64,000 nt of DNA from Chitinophagales bacterium (GCA_025056305.1 JANWWJ010000028.1:1-64000); one strand, 5' to 3'; positions 39,270 to 49,252 are shown, numbered from the stretch's first letter. Notes: generated by a model not told the origin, from the letters alone. Numbers and translations: made by a program.

Positions 39270-39280
39270 ATGAAAGAGAT

Positions 39281-40723
39281 ATGTTGCGCATTCTCAACTA
39301 CATAGATGGGCGGTTGCTCGAACCTTTGAATGGCCAGTACTTACCGAATTGCGAGCCCGCCACCGGATCGGTGTACAGTATGGTTCCAGATTCAGGAAAT
39401 GAGGATGTGTCTTTGGCTGTGGCAGCGGCACAGGCCGCGTTTCCGAAATGGTCAGCAACGCCGGCTATGGAGCGCTGCCGTCTGCTGTTGCGCATCGCTG
39501 AGCGGATCGAAGAGCGTTTGGATGAGTTGGCCGCCATGGAGTCGGCCGATCAGGGGAAGCCGGTTCGACTGGCTCGTACCGTTGACATTCCCCGAGCCGC
39601 GGCCAACTTCCGATTCTTTGCCACAGCAGCCGTCCAATTTTCCAGCGAAGCGCACATCATGGAAAACGGTGTAGTGAATTACACCTTACGCCAGCCGCTC
39701 GGGGTGGTTGGTTGCATCTCGCCCTGGAATCTGCCACTGTATCTTTTCACCTGGAAAATTGCACCGGCACTGGCTGCTGGCAACTGCGTTGTAGGCAAAC
39801 CCAGTGAGTTTACTCCATTGACTGCCTTTGAGCTTTCCCGCATATGTATGGAAGTAGGGCTGCCTGCCGGTGTGCTTAACATCGTTCACGGAACAGGACC
39901 CAAATGCGGCATGGCCATCGTCACCCATCCTGCGGTTCGCGCAATTTCTTTCACAGGCAGCACCCGAGCGGGCCGGGAAATTGCTGCAACCGCAGCCCCC
40001 TCGTTCAAAAAGCTCTCGTTGGAATTGGGAGGCAAAAATCCCGTCCTCATCTTCGCCGACTGTGATTTTGAACGCATGCTCCAGCGTACGGTGGCTTCTG
40101 CTTTCGACAACCAAGGCGAGATCTGTCTGTGCGGCTCCCGAATCTATATCGAACGACCCTTGTATGAAAAATTTCGCGATGCTTTTGTTGAGCGGGTGCG
40201 TCAACTTCGCGTAGGCAATCCAGCCGACCCGCATACCGATGTAGGTGCTATCGTTTCCCAGCAGCACTATGAAAAAATCATGCATTATTTATCGCTCATT
40301 CCTGCCGAAGGAGGCCGCATCCTTTGTGGAGGTCATCGCCTCACTTTTGATGGCCCGCTGCAACAGGGCTGGTATATTGCTCCCACGGTTGTTGAGGGTC
40401 TTTCGCAGCAATGTCGGTTAAATCAGGAGGAAATCTTTGGGCCCGTAGTCACCCTTCAGCCTTTCGACACAGAAGAAGAGGCCTTGCATTTGGCCAACGA
40501 CAGTGCCTACGGCCTGGCAGCCGTGATTTGGACCCAACATTTGTCGCGAGCCCATCGGCTGGCTGCCCAACTGGAGGCCGGTATTGTTTGGATTAATTGC
40601 TGGATGCTCAGAGACCTGCGCACCCCTTTTGGTGGGGTTAAGCAATCAGGCCTTGGTCGCGAAGGAGGCTGGGAAGCTATGCGCTTCTTTACCGAGCCAA
40701 AAAACGTATGTGTGCAGCCCTAG
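39281..40723 (+). CDS. Aldehyde dehydrogenase, probable 2-aminomuconate/2-hydroxymuconate semialdehyde dehydrogenase
   Basis: GVVGCISPWNLPLYLFTWKIAPALAAGNCVVGKPSE, FTGSTRAGREI, LELGGKNPVLIFADCD, NQGEICLCGSRIYIE; substrate inferred from neighbours. Confidence 0.85.
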   Translation: MLRILNYIDGRLLEPLNGQYLPNCEPATGSVYSMVPDSGNEDVSLAVAAAQAAFPKWSATPAMERCRLLLRIAERIEERLDELAAMESADQGKPVRLARTVDIPRAAANFRFFATAAVQFSSEAHIMENGVVNYTLRQPLGVVGCISPWNLPLYLFTWKIAPALAAGNCVVGKPSEFTPLTAFELSRICMEVGLPAGVLNIVHGTGPKCGMAIVTHPAVRAISFTGSTRAGREIAATAAPSFKKLSLELGGKNPVLIFADCDFERMLQRTVASAFDNQGEICLCGSRIYIERPLYEKFRDAFVERVRQLRVGNPADPHTDVGAIVSQQHYEKIMHYLSLIPAEGGRILCGGHRLTFDGPLQQGWYIAPTVVEGLSQQCRLNQEEIFGPVVTLQPFDTEEEALHLANDSAYGLAAVIWTQHLSRAHRLAAQLEAGIVWINCWMLRDLRTPFGGVKQSGLGREGGWEAMRFFTEPKNVCVQP

Positions 40724-40803
40724 CCCCTGCGTAACAATTGCTACTTCCCCTTTGGACCTCGTAAACCGTATTTTGCAGGGTGCTATAATCAAGATCAACA
40801 ATC

Positions 40804-41673
40804 ATGCAGGAATACGGAAAAATCATCATTGATGCATACACTGGGTACTGGAACTACCTGATCCATGAATTGCTTCATCCATCGTGGAATAACTATTTCT
40901 ACTGGTTACTGGGTTTATCGCTTGCATGTTGGCTGTTGGAATTGCTTTTCCCGTGGCGCACCTATCAGGGGGCCATACGGAAAGATTTCTGGCTTGACGG
41001 CTTTTACATGTTTTTCAATTTTTTCCTGTTTAGTCTGATCGGCTACAATGCCCTATCCATGGTGGCCGTCGAAGCCTTCAACGATTTTTTGGCTGTATTC
41101 GGCATCACCAACATCGTTGCAATTCGAGTACACAACCTTCCGGTTTGGGCTCAATTGCTGATCTTACTGGTAGTAAAAGATTTCATTGATTTCAACGTAC
41201 ACCGGTTGTTGCATCGCGTCCCGTGGCTGTGGGAATTTCATAAAGTGCACCATTCGGTGGAAGAAATGGGTTTCGCTGCTCACCTGCGCTACCATTGGAT
41301 GGAAACCATAGTTTATCGTACCTTTGAATACATTCCGTTAGCCATGATTGGCTTTGGAATAAATGATTTTCTCATCGTGCACATCTTTGCTTTAGCCATC
41401 GGCCACCTGAATCATTCGAACATTCCTCTGTCGTGGGGGCCTTTACGCTACGTGCTGAACAGCCCGGCCATGCACATTTGGCATCACGCCAAGTATATTC
41501 CCACCAAATATGGCGTCAATTTCGGCCTGACGTTCAGCTTCTGGGACTACTTGTTTGGCACCGTTTATTGGCCTCGCTCAGGCCGCGACGAACCCCTCGG
41601 ATTTGAAGATTCGGAAAAATTCCCCAAAACCTTTTTTGAACAAGTTGTTTACCCCTTTATTAAAAAAAGATAA
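40804..41673 (+). CDS. Sterol desaturase / fatty acid hydroxylase family membrane protein
   Basis: Multi-TM with His motifs HRLLH, HKVHH, HIWHH. Confidence 0.9.
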   Translation: MQEYGKIIIDAYTGYWNYLIHELLHPSWNNYFYWLLGLSLACWLLELLFPWRTYQGAIRKDFWLDGFYMFFNFFLFSLIGYNALSMVAVEAFNDFLAVFGITNIVAIRVHNLPVWAQLLILLVVKDFIDFNVHRLLHRVPWLWEFHKVHHSVEEMGFAAHLRYHWMETIVYRTFEYIPLAMIGFGINDFLIVHIFALAIGHLNHSNIPLSWGPLRYVLNSPAMHIWHHAKYIPTKYGVNFGLTFSFWDYLFGTVYWPRSGRDEPLGFEDSEKFPKTFFEQVVYPFIKKR

Positions 41674-41677
41674 AGCC

Positions 41678-42055
41678 ATGAAAGCTCTTCTCTGCCTCCT
41701 GTTCAGCAGTGTAACCCTGATCAGTGCTGCCCAGCAAGCACCGATCAAATACCACAACATCTCCAGCCGCGAAGCCGCGCGCTTGATGCAATCTAGCCAC
41801 GTCATTGTTTTAGACGTGCGGACTCCAGAAGAATATGCTGCCGGCCATTTGCCCAAGGCTCGGTTGATAAATTTTTATGATAAAGACTTTGCAGAACAGT
41901 TAGAAAAGTTAGATAAAAGCAAAACATATATTGTTTACTGCAAAGCGGGTGGCCGCTCTTCGAAAGCCTCTCAGCTCATGATTGAGAAAGGCTTTACCAG
42001 CGTGTACAACCTGGAGCACGGTTTCGATAAATGGGACGGCGCCATAGAGCGCTGA
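41678..42055 (+). CDS. Secreted rhodanese-like protein; start reassigned to ATG 41678
   Basis: MKALLCLLFSSVTLISAAQQ signal; VIVLDVRTPEEYAAGHLPKARLINFYD; YCKAGGRSSKASQLM. Confidence 0.93.
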   Translation: MKALLCLLFSSVTLISAAQQAPIKYHNISSREAARLMQSSHVIVLDVRTPEEYAAGHLPKARLINFYDKDFAEQLEKLDKSKTYIVYCKAGGRSSKASQLMIEKGFTSVYNLEHGFDKWDGAIER

Positions 42056-42061
42056 CGCCCC

Positions 42062-42499
42062 ATGCAGGGCTCTTACACCTCTGATCAAGCACCCCGCCCC
42101 GTCGGGGCATATCCCCATGCCCGGCGCGTGGGAAATTTTTTATTCCTATCCGGTATAGGGCCGCGTCATCCCATCGACAACCACATCCCTGGTAATGTTT
42201 ACGACGAACACGGAAAGCTCATTGCCTATGACTTTGCTGCACAATGCCATGCCGTTTTTCAAAATGTACGCTCCGTGCTGGAGGCGGCAGGCAGCCGCTG
42301 GGAAGACCTGGTGGACATTACGGTTTTTCTTATAAATATGAAGGACGATTTTCCGGTATTTAACCGCATTTATGCTGAATATTTCCGTGAACATCAACCT
42401 TGCCGAACCACCGTCGGGGTTACCGCCCTACCCACGCCGATCGCCATCGAATTAAAATGTATTGCCTGGCTGGGTGACAATAATTGCCAGCTGCGTTAA
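42062..42499 (+). CDS. Rid-family protein, 2-aminomuconate deaminase-like
   Basis: RPVGAYPHARRVGNFLFLSGIGPRHPIDNHIPGNVYDEHG...FQNVRSVLEAAGSRWEDLVDITVFLINMKDDF; the PVGAYPHARRVG/SGIGPR pattern resembles 2-aminomuconate deaminases. Confidence 0.83.
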   Translation: MQGSYTSDQAPRPVGAYPHARRVGNFLFLSGIGPRHPIDNHIPGNVYDEHGKLIAYDFAAQCHAVFQNVRSVLEAAGSRWEDLVDITVFLINMKDDFPVFNRIYAEYFREHQPCRTTVGVTALPTPIAIELKCIAWLGDNNCQLR

Positions 42500-42543
42500 G
42501 CTTTCATCACGTAACTTGCTGCAAACAAACCCGAATTCCGGTC

Positions 42544-43584
42544 ATGGCTTCCACCATGTATTACAAAACCTATCTGCAACTCGACACCCTGCTTAATGCC
42601 CAACATCCCGAGAGTTACAAAACCGGCAAACCTGCTCATGACGAGATGTTGTTCATCATCATCCACCAGACCTATGAATTGTGGTTTAAGCAAATCATTC
42701 ATGAACTAGACAGCGTCCGTCAGATATTCAGCAAACAGTTCATCAACGACAATGCGCCCGACCTGCAGGTAGCGGTGCACCGCCTGAAACGAGTGTCCAC
42801 CATTCTTAAGGTCTTGGTACACCAGATCGACATTCTGGAAACGATGACTCCCCTGGATTTTCTGGACTTCCGTGATCTGCTGCGGCCAGCCTCCGGCTTT
42901 CAGAGCTATCAATTCAAGATCATCGAAGCGATGCTGGGCCTGAAATTCGAGCAACGTTTTGAGCAGCATTATTATGTATCACACTTGCAACCGCAAGAAT
43001 TGGAATTAGTGCGTCAGGCCGAGCAACAGCCCTCGCTGCTGGATTTGGTACAGCATTGGCTGGAACGTATGCCATTCTTAAAAAACCCCGAATGGTGGCT
43101 GGAATACCAACCCTTGGCTCCGGAAAATACCAACAGGGATTTTTGGACCGACTACCGCTGCCTGTATCAACAAAGCCTTTCGGCTGAAGAACAACACTAT
43201 CTGCAAATTTTTGATGAAATCTTTATCAAGGGCAATCCGACGCCGGGCCGGCTGACCCCGGCAGCGAGCCGCGCGGCCTTGTTCATCATGCTGTATCGCG
43301 ACTATCCAATGCTGCAATTACCCTTTCAACTCATCAACACCTTGCTGGATTTAGATGAACTCATGGCCATGTGGCGGTACCGGCACCTCAACATGGTTCA
43401 GCGCATGATCGGTTCCCGCATCGGAACCGGCGGCACCAGCGGCAAGCATTACTTGAAAGGTGCTTTGGAGCGACATTACGTTTATGTCGCATTTGCCGAA
43501 TTGACAACTTTTTTAATTGAGCGAAGCCGCCTGCCCCAACTGCCCGATCGGCTTAAAAGCGCTCTGGGCTATTCGTTCAGCTAA
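42544..43584 (+). CDS. Tryptophan 2,3-dioxygenase; start reassigned to ATG 42544
   Basis: MYYKTYLQLDTLLNAQHPES...HDEMLFIIIHQTYELWFKQIIHELDSV...RYRHLNMVQRMIGSRIGTGGTSGKHYL. Confidence 0.95.
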   Translation: MASTMYYKTYLQLDTLLNAQHPESYKTGKPAHDEMLFIIIHQTYELWFKQIIHELDSVRQIFSKQFINDNAPDLQVAVHRLKRVSTILKVLVHQIDILETMTPLDFLDFRDLLRPASGFQSYQFKIIEAMLGLKFEQRFEQHYYVSHLQPQELELVRQAEQQPSLLDLVQHWLERMPFLKNPEWWLEYQPLAPENTNRDFWTDYRCLYQQSLSAEEQHYLQIFDEIFIKGNPTPGRLTPAASRAALFIMLYRDYPMLQLPFQLINTLLDLDELMAMWRYRHLNMVQRMIGSRIGTGGTSGKHYLKGALERHYVYVAFAELTTFLIERSRLPQLPDRLKSALGYSFS

Positions 43585-43599
43585 AGAAACACCGGGCGC

Positions 43600-44739
43600 C
43601 TAATGCTCTGTAGCTGGCAGGTGTACCGGTGTTCCCTTCTGATCGGTAGCGGCAGCTTTTGTTTTACATTTTCCTAAGTAATATATGTATTGCGTAAATA
43701 AAAAGAGCAGAAGCAACATGCCGAACACCGCCAAGGAAACGATGTCGCTGATGTGTTGCCAATTCCACATTAAAATGGCAGCCATGAGCATTCCGCCGGC
43801 ACTTAAGCCACTCAAAACAAATGCCGCCTGCCGCTCTGTTAACCCCAGATATACCAGATGATGCGACAAGTGATCGCGACCTCCTACAAAGGGAGACCGC
43901 CACTGGGCCAGGCGCCATAAGGTAACCGTACCGATATCCAACAAGGGCACCACAAACACCACTACCGGCAGCAGCACATACCGCAAGTAAGGGGGCTGTG
44001 GCCGGCCCGAAACATCATTCCACAAAACGGCTATGGCTATGCCCGCCAGGCAAACCCCGAGCAACTGACTGCCTGTATCCCCCATATAAATGCGTGCCGG
44101 CTTCCAGTTCAAGGGAAGAAAACCCGCCAGGGCCCCCATTAGTCCCAGAGCTACAAGCACGTAAGGATGGAACGGCTGCCCCTGAATCCACAGCACTATG
44201 ACGATTGAGCTCAGAATAAAAAAGCATACTGTCGCAGCAATGCCGTCCATATTGTCCAACATATTGATGGCATTCATCATTCCCACAATCCATAGGAGGG
44301 TGAGCATCAAATCCACCAGGGGTATGCCGGTCAGTGAAATACCTACGCCCGTCCAGGCCAAGATCAAGCCACAAAGCAGTTGAACAGAAAACTTGAGCAA
44401 AGGAATTGTATCGTAAGCATCGTCAGCCAGGCCAAGGACGAAGCCGGTGGTACACGCTAAAAACAAGCCCTGCAATGGCCCGCTGGTGGCCCGGCCTTCA
44501 CCATTCACAAATAAGGTATATACCAATAAAGAAATCAACAGAAGAATATAAAAAGAGAAGCCCCCCACCGAAGGCTTCAGGTGCGGCGACCAACGGATAA
44601 GGTGCCGGGGCTTATGACTACGCCCACCCAACGTTCGCGAAAAACGGTATAAGAGGCTGTTGATTAATGCTGAAAAAAAAGCAGCACTGGTAAAAAAAAG
44701 CACCGAGAACAGCACATCAGAAAAGGAAAAAGCGTGCAT
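43600..44739 (-). CDS. MraY/WecA-like undecaprenyl-phosphate glycosyl-1-phosphate transferase
   Basis: Multi-TM; PSVGGFSFY, ADDAYDTIPLLKFSVQL, NAINMLDNMDGIA, IYMGDTGSQLLG, GGRDHLSHHLVYLG. Confidence 0.92.
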   Translation of the reverse strand: MHAFSFSDVLFSVLFFTSAAFFSALINSLLYRFSRTLGGRSHKPRHLIRWSPHLKPSVGGFSFYILLLISLLVYTLFVNGEGRATSGPLQGLFLACTTGFVLGLADDAYDTIPLLKFSVQLLCGLILAWTGVGISLTGIPLVDLMLTLLWIVGMMNAINMLDNMDGIAATVCFFILSSIVIVLWIQGQPFHPYVLVALGLMGALAGFLPLNWKPARIYMGDTGSQLLGVCLAGIAIAVLWNDVSGRPQPPYLRYVLLPVVVFVVPLLDIGTVTLWRLAQWRSPFVGGRDHLSHHLVYLGLTERQAAFVLSGLSAGGMLMAAILMWNWQHISDIVSLAVFGMLLLLFLFTQYIYYLGKCKTKAAATDQKGTPVHLPATEH

Positions 44740-44745
44740 TTCGCT

Positions 44746-47187
44746 TTAATAAAATAGAGATTTGACAAATTCCACCATGCGACCTACCAAACTCTTATGC
44801 TGAGGCTTTTCATCTGTATAATAATTGTAAGCATGCTGATGATAGCCATAACCATAACCATAACCGTAACCATAGCCGTAACCATAGCCATAATTATAGG
44901 TGTAAGAGCTGGCCCCTTCACCCATGTCATTAAGTACAACAGCCAATCGTTTGATGCCATGGTCGTAATAAAGATGATTGATGTTGTTCAGGAAGCTGCG
45001 CGAAGAATAATCGGCACGCACCAGATATATGGGCACATCGGCTTTTTTCACCAGATTCAATGCATCGGTAACAATGCCTACCGGCGGAGTGTCAATAACT
45101 AAAACATCATAAATTTTTTTCAATTCTTCCAAAAGTTCTTCGGTACGGGCTGAACCAATGAATTCCGCAGGGTTTGGCGGCAAAGGACCGGATGTGATGA
45201 CATCAAAATTTTCCCATTCGGTATGCTTGATGCACTCCGGGATCGAATGTTTTCCAATGATTAAAGTACTGACGCCCTTTTGGTTATCCAGATTGAACGA
45301 CTTGTGCAGTTGAGGCTTCCGCAAGTCGAAATCCAACAATACGACCTTTTTTCCTCCTAACGCCAAAATACCGGCCATGTTTACCGCAACAAACGTTTTG
45401 CCCTCGCCTGCTACCGTGGACGTGATGGCCAACATGCGAGGCTGCCGGTCGGGCAACAGATATTCCAAATTGGTACGCATGCTGCGGAAACATTCCGAAA
45501 TGACAGACTTGGGCCTTTTGTTGACCACCAATTGCGATACGTCCATGGTGTGGTTGTATTTGGGTACTACCCCCAAAATGCTGGCGTCGGTATAACGCAT
45601 GATTTCATGCACGGATAAGATTTTATGATGAAGCAAATAACGAAGCACGATCAAGGTGATGCAACCAATCAAGCCGATCACAATACCCAAGAGCCGAATC
45701 AGGGCTACGTTGGGGTGTACCGGCTTGCTCGAAACATCTGCCCTGCGCAAAATGGTGTAGTCAGACACATAACCTGCCTTGGAAATATCAAAGGCCGACT
45801 TCTTATCCAACAGCAGCAGAAAATATTTCTCCTTTAAATCACTCAAACGACTTAAACGCATGTACTCAGCCGTGATCCCCGGTACGGTGCTGAATCGGTT
45901 GAGGTAGGTGATGATTTCTTTTTCAATATTTTTCTTTTCCTCTACAACCTTATTCTGTGCATTTTCAATGCTTACCAGAATGTTGTGTTTCATCTCCTGA
46001 ATCTGCTTCCGAAGATTGATGATCATCGGATTGTTGGGTGCCAGGTTCAGACTTAACTCCTTCAGCGTGCTTTGTAACCGATCCAACGCTTGAATGTTTG
46101 TATTAAGTCCCTCGTATTCTTTATCAATAATGCCCAAAAGAAGCCGAGTGGAATCTTGGTATTGGAGAAAATACTGCTTGTAATATTCCAGCGTGCTGTA
46201 TTGCAAGTCAAGCGCTTCTTCCCGTTCGCGCAGCTCCTTGAGCTCCTTGTTGATTTCTTCCTCCATAGAGGTTATAGCAATACCGTTTTCCAATTTAAAC
46301 TGCGTCATCAGGTCTTCGTAATGACGTAATTCCTTGCTGATGGAGTCAATTTGTTCGGCAATAAACTGCAGAATCAGGGTGGCACTTTCCGTCTTTTTTT
46401 CCTTATCATATTGAATGAAAATATCGCTGACCATATTGACAATGTCGGCTGCTTTCTGAGGCTTATGGCTGCGCATCTGCAAGCTCAGGGTAGGCACCGA
46501 CGGCATGATCTGCAAACTGTTTCTCAGCTCAGTGTAAAGGCTGCTTCGGTTGCGGATCACGAACATGTACTCGGAAGTCAGGGTACCTTCCGGATCAAGC
46601 TCCAAAAATTCTTTGCGCAACTTGATGTTGAATTGAAGCTGGCCTACCTGGTAAGGCACACCGAACCGGTAGGTGTGCCAATTGTCTTCCCCGTAGGAAA
46701 AATTCAGCTTGTATTCATGGGCCGACAGGATGCGCAAACTGATGGGCATGTCGTAAGTGTACTCCTTGCCTGCCTTGTATTCCACCACAAACGGATTGTT
46801 GCGGTACAGTTCTTCTCGAAGAATTTTTCCTTTGCGGTAATAAGCCACCGAGAGGTTCAGCGAATCAATCACACGGTCCAAAATCACATTTGACTTCATG
46901 ATCTGAATATCTTTTTCGATATCCAGATTGGTATGCTTGGTTTGAAAGAGACCTCCTTGAATATCCAAAGCCTGAGCTGTGTTGATGGGCTTGACAATCA
47001 TGGAAGCACTCACCTCATAGGTAGGCGGCGTGTAGCGTAAATACAGGAGGGACGCAGAAACGGTAATTAACATAATGAGGACACACCACACGAAGCTCTT
47101 GCGAACCATGATCACCAATAAGGCGGGATTAAAGTCCTCGCCCAAAAGGCGCTGCAAGGGGCTTAAGATGGCACGCGACTCTTTCAT
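44746..47187 (-). CDS. Polysaccharide biosynthesis tyrosine autokinase (Wzc-like co-polymerase + BY-kinase)
   Basis: Wzz domain, coiled coil, then TSTVAGEGKTFVAVNMAGILALGGKKVVLLDFDLRKPQLH, VLVIDTPPVGIVTDAL; Tyr-rich (GY)n C-terminus. Confidence 0.94.
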   Translation of the reverse strand: MKESRAILSPLQRLLGEDFNPALLVIMVRKSFVWCVLIMLITVSASLLYLRYTPPTYEVSASMIVKPINTAQALDIQGGLFQTKHTNLDIEKDIQIMKSNVILDRVIDSLNLSVAYYRKGKILREELYRNNPFVVEYKAGKEYTYDMPISLRILSAHEYKLNFSYGEDNWHTYRFGVPYQVGQLQFNIKLRKEFLELDPEGTLTSEYMFVIRNRSSLYTELRNSLQIMPSVPTLSLQMRSHKPQKAADIVNMVSDIFIQYDKEKKTESATLILQFIAEQIDSISKELRHYEDLMTQFKLENGIAITSMEEEINKELKELREREEALDLQYSTLEYYKQYFLQYQDSTRLLLGIIDKEYEGLNTNIQALDRLQSTLKELSLNLAPNNPMIINLRKQIQEMKHNILVSIENAQNKVVEEKKNIEKEIITYLNRFSTVPGITAEYMRLSRLSDLKEKYFLLLLDKKSAFDISKAGYVSDYTILRRADVSSKPVHPNVALIRLLGIVIGLIGCITLIVLRYLLHHKILSVHEIMRYTDASILGVVPKYNHTMDVSQLVVNKRPKSVISECFRSMRTNLEYLLPDRQPRMLAITSTVAGEGKTFVAVNMAGILALGGKKVVLLDFDLRKPQLHKSFNLDNQKGVSTLIIGKHSIPECIKHTEWENFDVITSGPLPPNPAEFIGSARTEELLEELKKIYDVLVIDTPPVGIVTDALNLVKKADVPIYLVRADYSSRSFLNNINHLYYDHGIKRLAVVLNDMGEGASSYTYNYGYGYGYGYGYGYGYGYHQHAYNYYTDEKPQHKSLVGRMVEFVKSLFY
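44843..44897. repeat. In-frame 6-bp tandem repeat encoding (Gly-Tyr)n in the BY-kinase tail
   Basis: ccataaccataaccataaccgtaaccatagccgtaaccatagccataa; protein YNYGYGYGYGYGYGYGYGYH. Confidence 0.9.
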
Positions 47188-47990
47188 GTTTTTAACCCTG
47201 TGATGTACGTAAAAATCAATAGGATGGTTGTCAGAAACGTGATGATGGGCAAGTTTTGATTGATCACGTCGGCCGTGGTAAGCCGGCTTTCTATATAAAC
47301 GATATCGTCCGCTTGCATTTTCAGATTTGCCGACTTTATGCCTTCCACTGTGGAAAGGTCTACATCGAATACCGTAGGATTGGCCAGCGAGCCCCGAATG
47401 ATCCGAACCCGATAGGCTTTCCCCCCTTGGGGTATTCCTCCCGCCATAGCAATCACCTCAAGCAAGTTCATATCATCCCGCTGCAACAACACGACCTGTG
47501 CCCCCTGCCGGCCCCGAAATACAATTACATTCCGATTGGATACCTCTATCCGCACAAATGGATTCACAAAATAATATGAATATTTCTGTGTTAACAGTTG
47601 CTCGGCCTGTTTGATCGTATGACCTGCCAGCTGCACACTGTCCAACATGGGTAAGGCAACAAAGCCGTTTTGACGTACTTGATATTTCAATCCCGACTGC
47701 CCCCCACCTGTTCGTCGCAATACATCAACCAGTTCATAACCGTTGTTTGCGTAGACGCCCAAGGTGAGCAGGTCGCCCGGGCGAATAACATATTCGGTTT
47801 GCACCTTAACCGTGTCGACGCGGGCTAATTGGTTTGAAGCAATCTTCATCATGCGGTCCGGAAAATAGGCTCGGCAAGAAGCGAACAACACCAAGATGGT
47901 TAAGGCACTTAAGGCTTTTAAGAAACCTAAAGTACTTCGCTGTGCCTTATGCCGCTTCCGACCTGACTTCTGCCAAACCTTTTGTGACAC
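47184..47990 (-). CDS. Polysaccharide export protein (Wza-like, SLBB)
   Basis: VQTEYVIRPGDLLTLGVYANNG...VALPMLDSVQLAGHTIKQAEQLLTQKYSYYFVNPFVRIEV...VIAMAGGIPQGGKAYRVRIIRG; C-terminal TM. Confidence 0.9.
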   Translation of the reverse strand: MSQKVWQKSGRKRHKAQRSTLGFLKALSALTILVLFASCRAYFPDRMMKIASNQLARVDTVKVQTEYVIRPGDLLTLGVYANNGYELVDVLRRTGGGQSGLKYQVRQNGFVALPMLDSVQLAGHTIKQAEQLLTQKYSYYFVNPFVRIEVSNRNVIVFRGRQGAQVVLLQRDDMNLLEVIAMAGGIPQGGKAYRVRIIRGSLANPTVFDVDLSTVEGIKSANLKMQADDIVYIESRLTTADVINQNLPIITFLTTILLIFTYITGLKT

Positions 47991-48028
47991 CCGGAATAAT
48001 TTGGCCTTAGGGGGTTTAAAGTTACGGT

Positions 48029-49225
48029 TTAGTCGCTCATGCGCTGGAGTAAGCGCCGATACAGTGTTGCCGTCTGGGCAACCATGTTTCGATAATCGTG
48101 GCGTTGAAAAGCTTCCTGGCTGGCCCGCGCCCCCAGAGCCTCACGAAGGCCTTGGTTTTGGATGACCTTGAACAGCGCTTGTACTAAACCGTGTAGATCT
48201 TGCCGGCCTACCAACAAACCGGTCTTGCCGTCTTCAACCACATCGGCTACTCCTCCCACTTTTGTGGCAACCACAGCCTTACCGGCAGCCTGAGCTTCAA
48301 TAAGGGTAAGCGGCGTGCCCTCGTTCAATGACGTCAGAGCTACCACATCGCTGCCCGCATATACCTGCTCAACTTCCTTGATCCAGCTGGTGAAGGTCAC
48401 CGTGGTTTGTTTCGGTGCTTGCGCAGGTAAAGCCACCTGCAACCCCAGGCTTCGGGCCAACGACTCCAAAGCTTTGCGTTCTTCGCCATCTCCTACTACA
48501 AACACGCGCAAAGGAGCGTTGCATCGCGTTGAAACCTCACGAATGGCCTTCAGAAACATAGAATGATTTTTTATTGCCACCAATCGCCCCACGAATGAAA
48601 CGACCACCTCTTGTTCCCCTATGCCATAGCGCTTTCGAAAATTTTGTCTTAACTGCTGCTGGTTGTTGCGAAACTTTTCGAGATCTAATCCGACAGGAAT
48701 CACTTCTACTTTATCATGCCGACAAATCCGATACTGCTCTACCAACTCCTTTTTCAGTAGCGGGCTGACCGTGATTATGGCATGACTGTAGGAAGCCAAC
48801 AGACGTTCTAACTGAACAAAAAGCCGGCTTTGCGTCTTGGAGAAATAGGAGTGAAAAACATGCCCGTGAAACGTATGCACCACGACCGGCACCTTTGCCC
48901 ACCAGGCAGCTACCCGTCCCAGAGCTCCGGCTTTCGCAGCATGGGTATGCACGATGTGTGGCCGAAACTGACGGATCAACCGTTGCAACTGCAGGAATGC
49001 ATGGGCGTCGTTTAGCAGATTGACTTCGCGATACATACCGTTAACATACACCGGCGTTAAGTTCATGGATGCTACAATGTGTTCGCTGCTGGTTTCATCT
49101 TCAGAAATTTGGCCTGACACCAGTACGGTTTCATACTCTGGCGCAAGGTGTTTGGTCAACAGGGCGGCATTCCACGTGGGCCCACCTAAGTTTAGCCGGT
49201 TGATGATGCGCAAGATGCGCGGCAT
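48029..49225 (-). CDS. Glycosyltransferase family 4 protein
   Basis: MPRILRIINRLNLGGPTWNAALLTKHL...HTHAAKAGALGRVAAWWAKVPVVVHTFHGHVF...SLNEGTPLTLIEAQAAGKAVVATKVGGVADVVEDGKTGLLV. Confidence 0.93.
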   Translation of the reverse strand: MPRILRIINRLNLGGPTWNAALLTKHLAPEYETVLVSGQISEDETSSEHIVASMNLTPVYVNGMYREVNLLNDAHAFLQLQRLIRQFRPHIVHTHAAKAGALGRVAAWWAKVPVVVHTFHGHVFHSYFSKTQSRLFVQLERLLASYSHAIITVSPLLKKELVEQYRICRHDKVEVIPVGLDLEKFRNNQQQLRQNFRKRYGIGEQEVVVSFVGRLVAIKNHSMFLKAIREVSTRCNAPLRVFVVGDGEERKALESLARSLGLQVALPAQAPKQTTVTFTSWIKEVEQVYAGSDVVALTSLNEGTPLTLIEAQAAGKAVVATKVGGVADVVEDGKTGLLVGRQDLHGLVQALFKVIQNQGLREALGARASQEAFQRHDYRNMVAQTATLYRRLLQRMSD

Positions 49226-49244
49226 AACTTCATTAAATCGGCTT

Positions 49245-49252
49245 CAAAGTTA
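49245..49252 (-). promoter_or_regulatory. -7 element TAACTTTG upstream of the GT4 gene, overlapping the asnB stop codon
   Basis: Reverse strand TAACTTTG, 19 nt before ATG 49225. Confidence 0.4.

Noticed and set aside
39686-40285. 199-aa minus-strand ORF
   Set aside because: Antisense to the aldehyde dehydrogenase gene.
44843-44897. Possible CRISPR or minisatellite
   Set aside because: Short hexamer repeat lies in frame within the BY-kinase gene and encodes Gly-Tyr; no spacers.
46351-46893. 180-aa plus-strand ORF
   Set aside because: Antisense to the Wzc-like gene.
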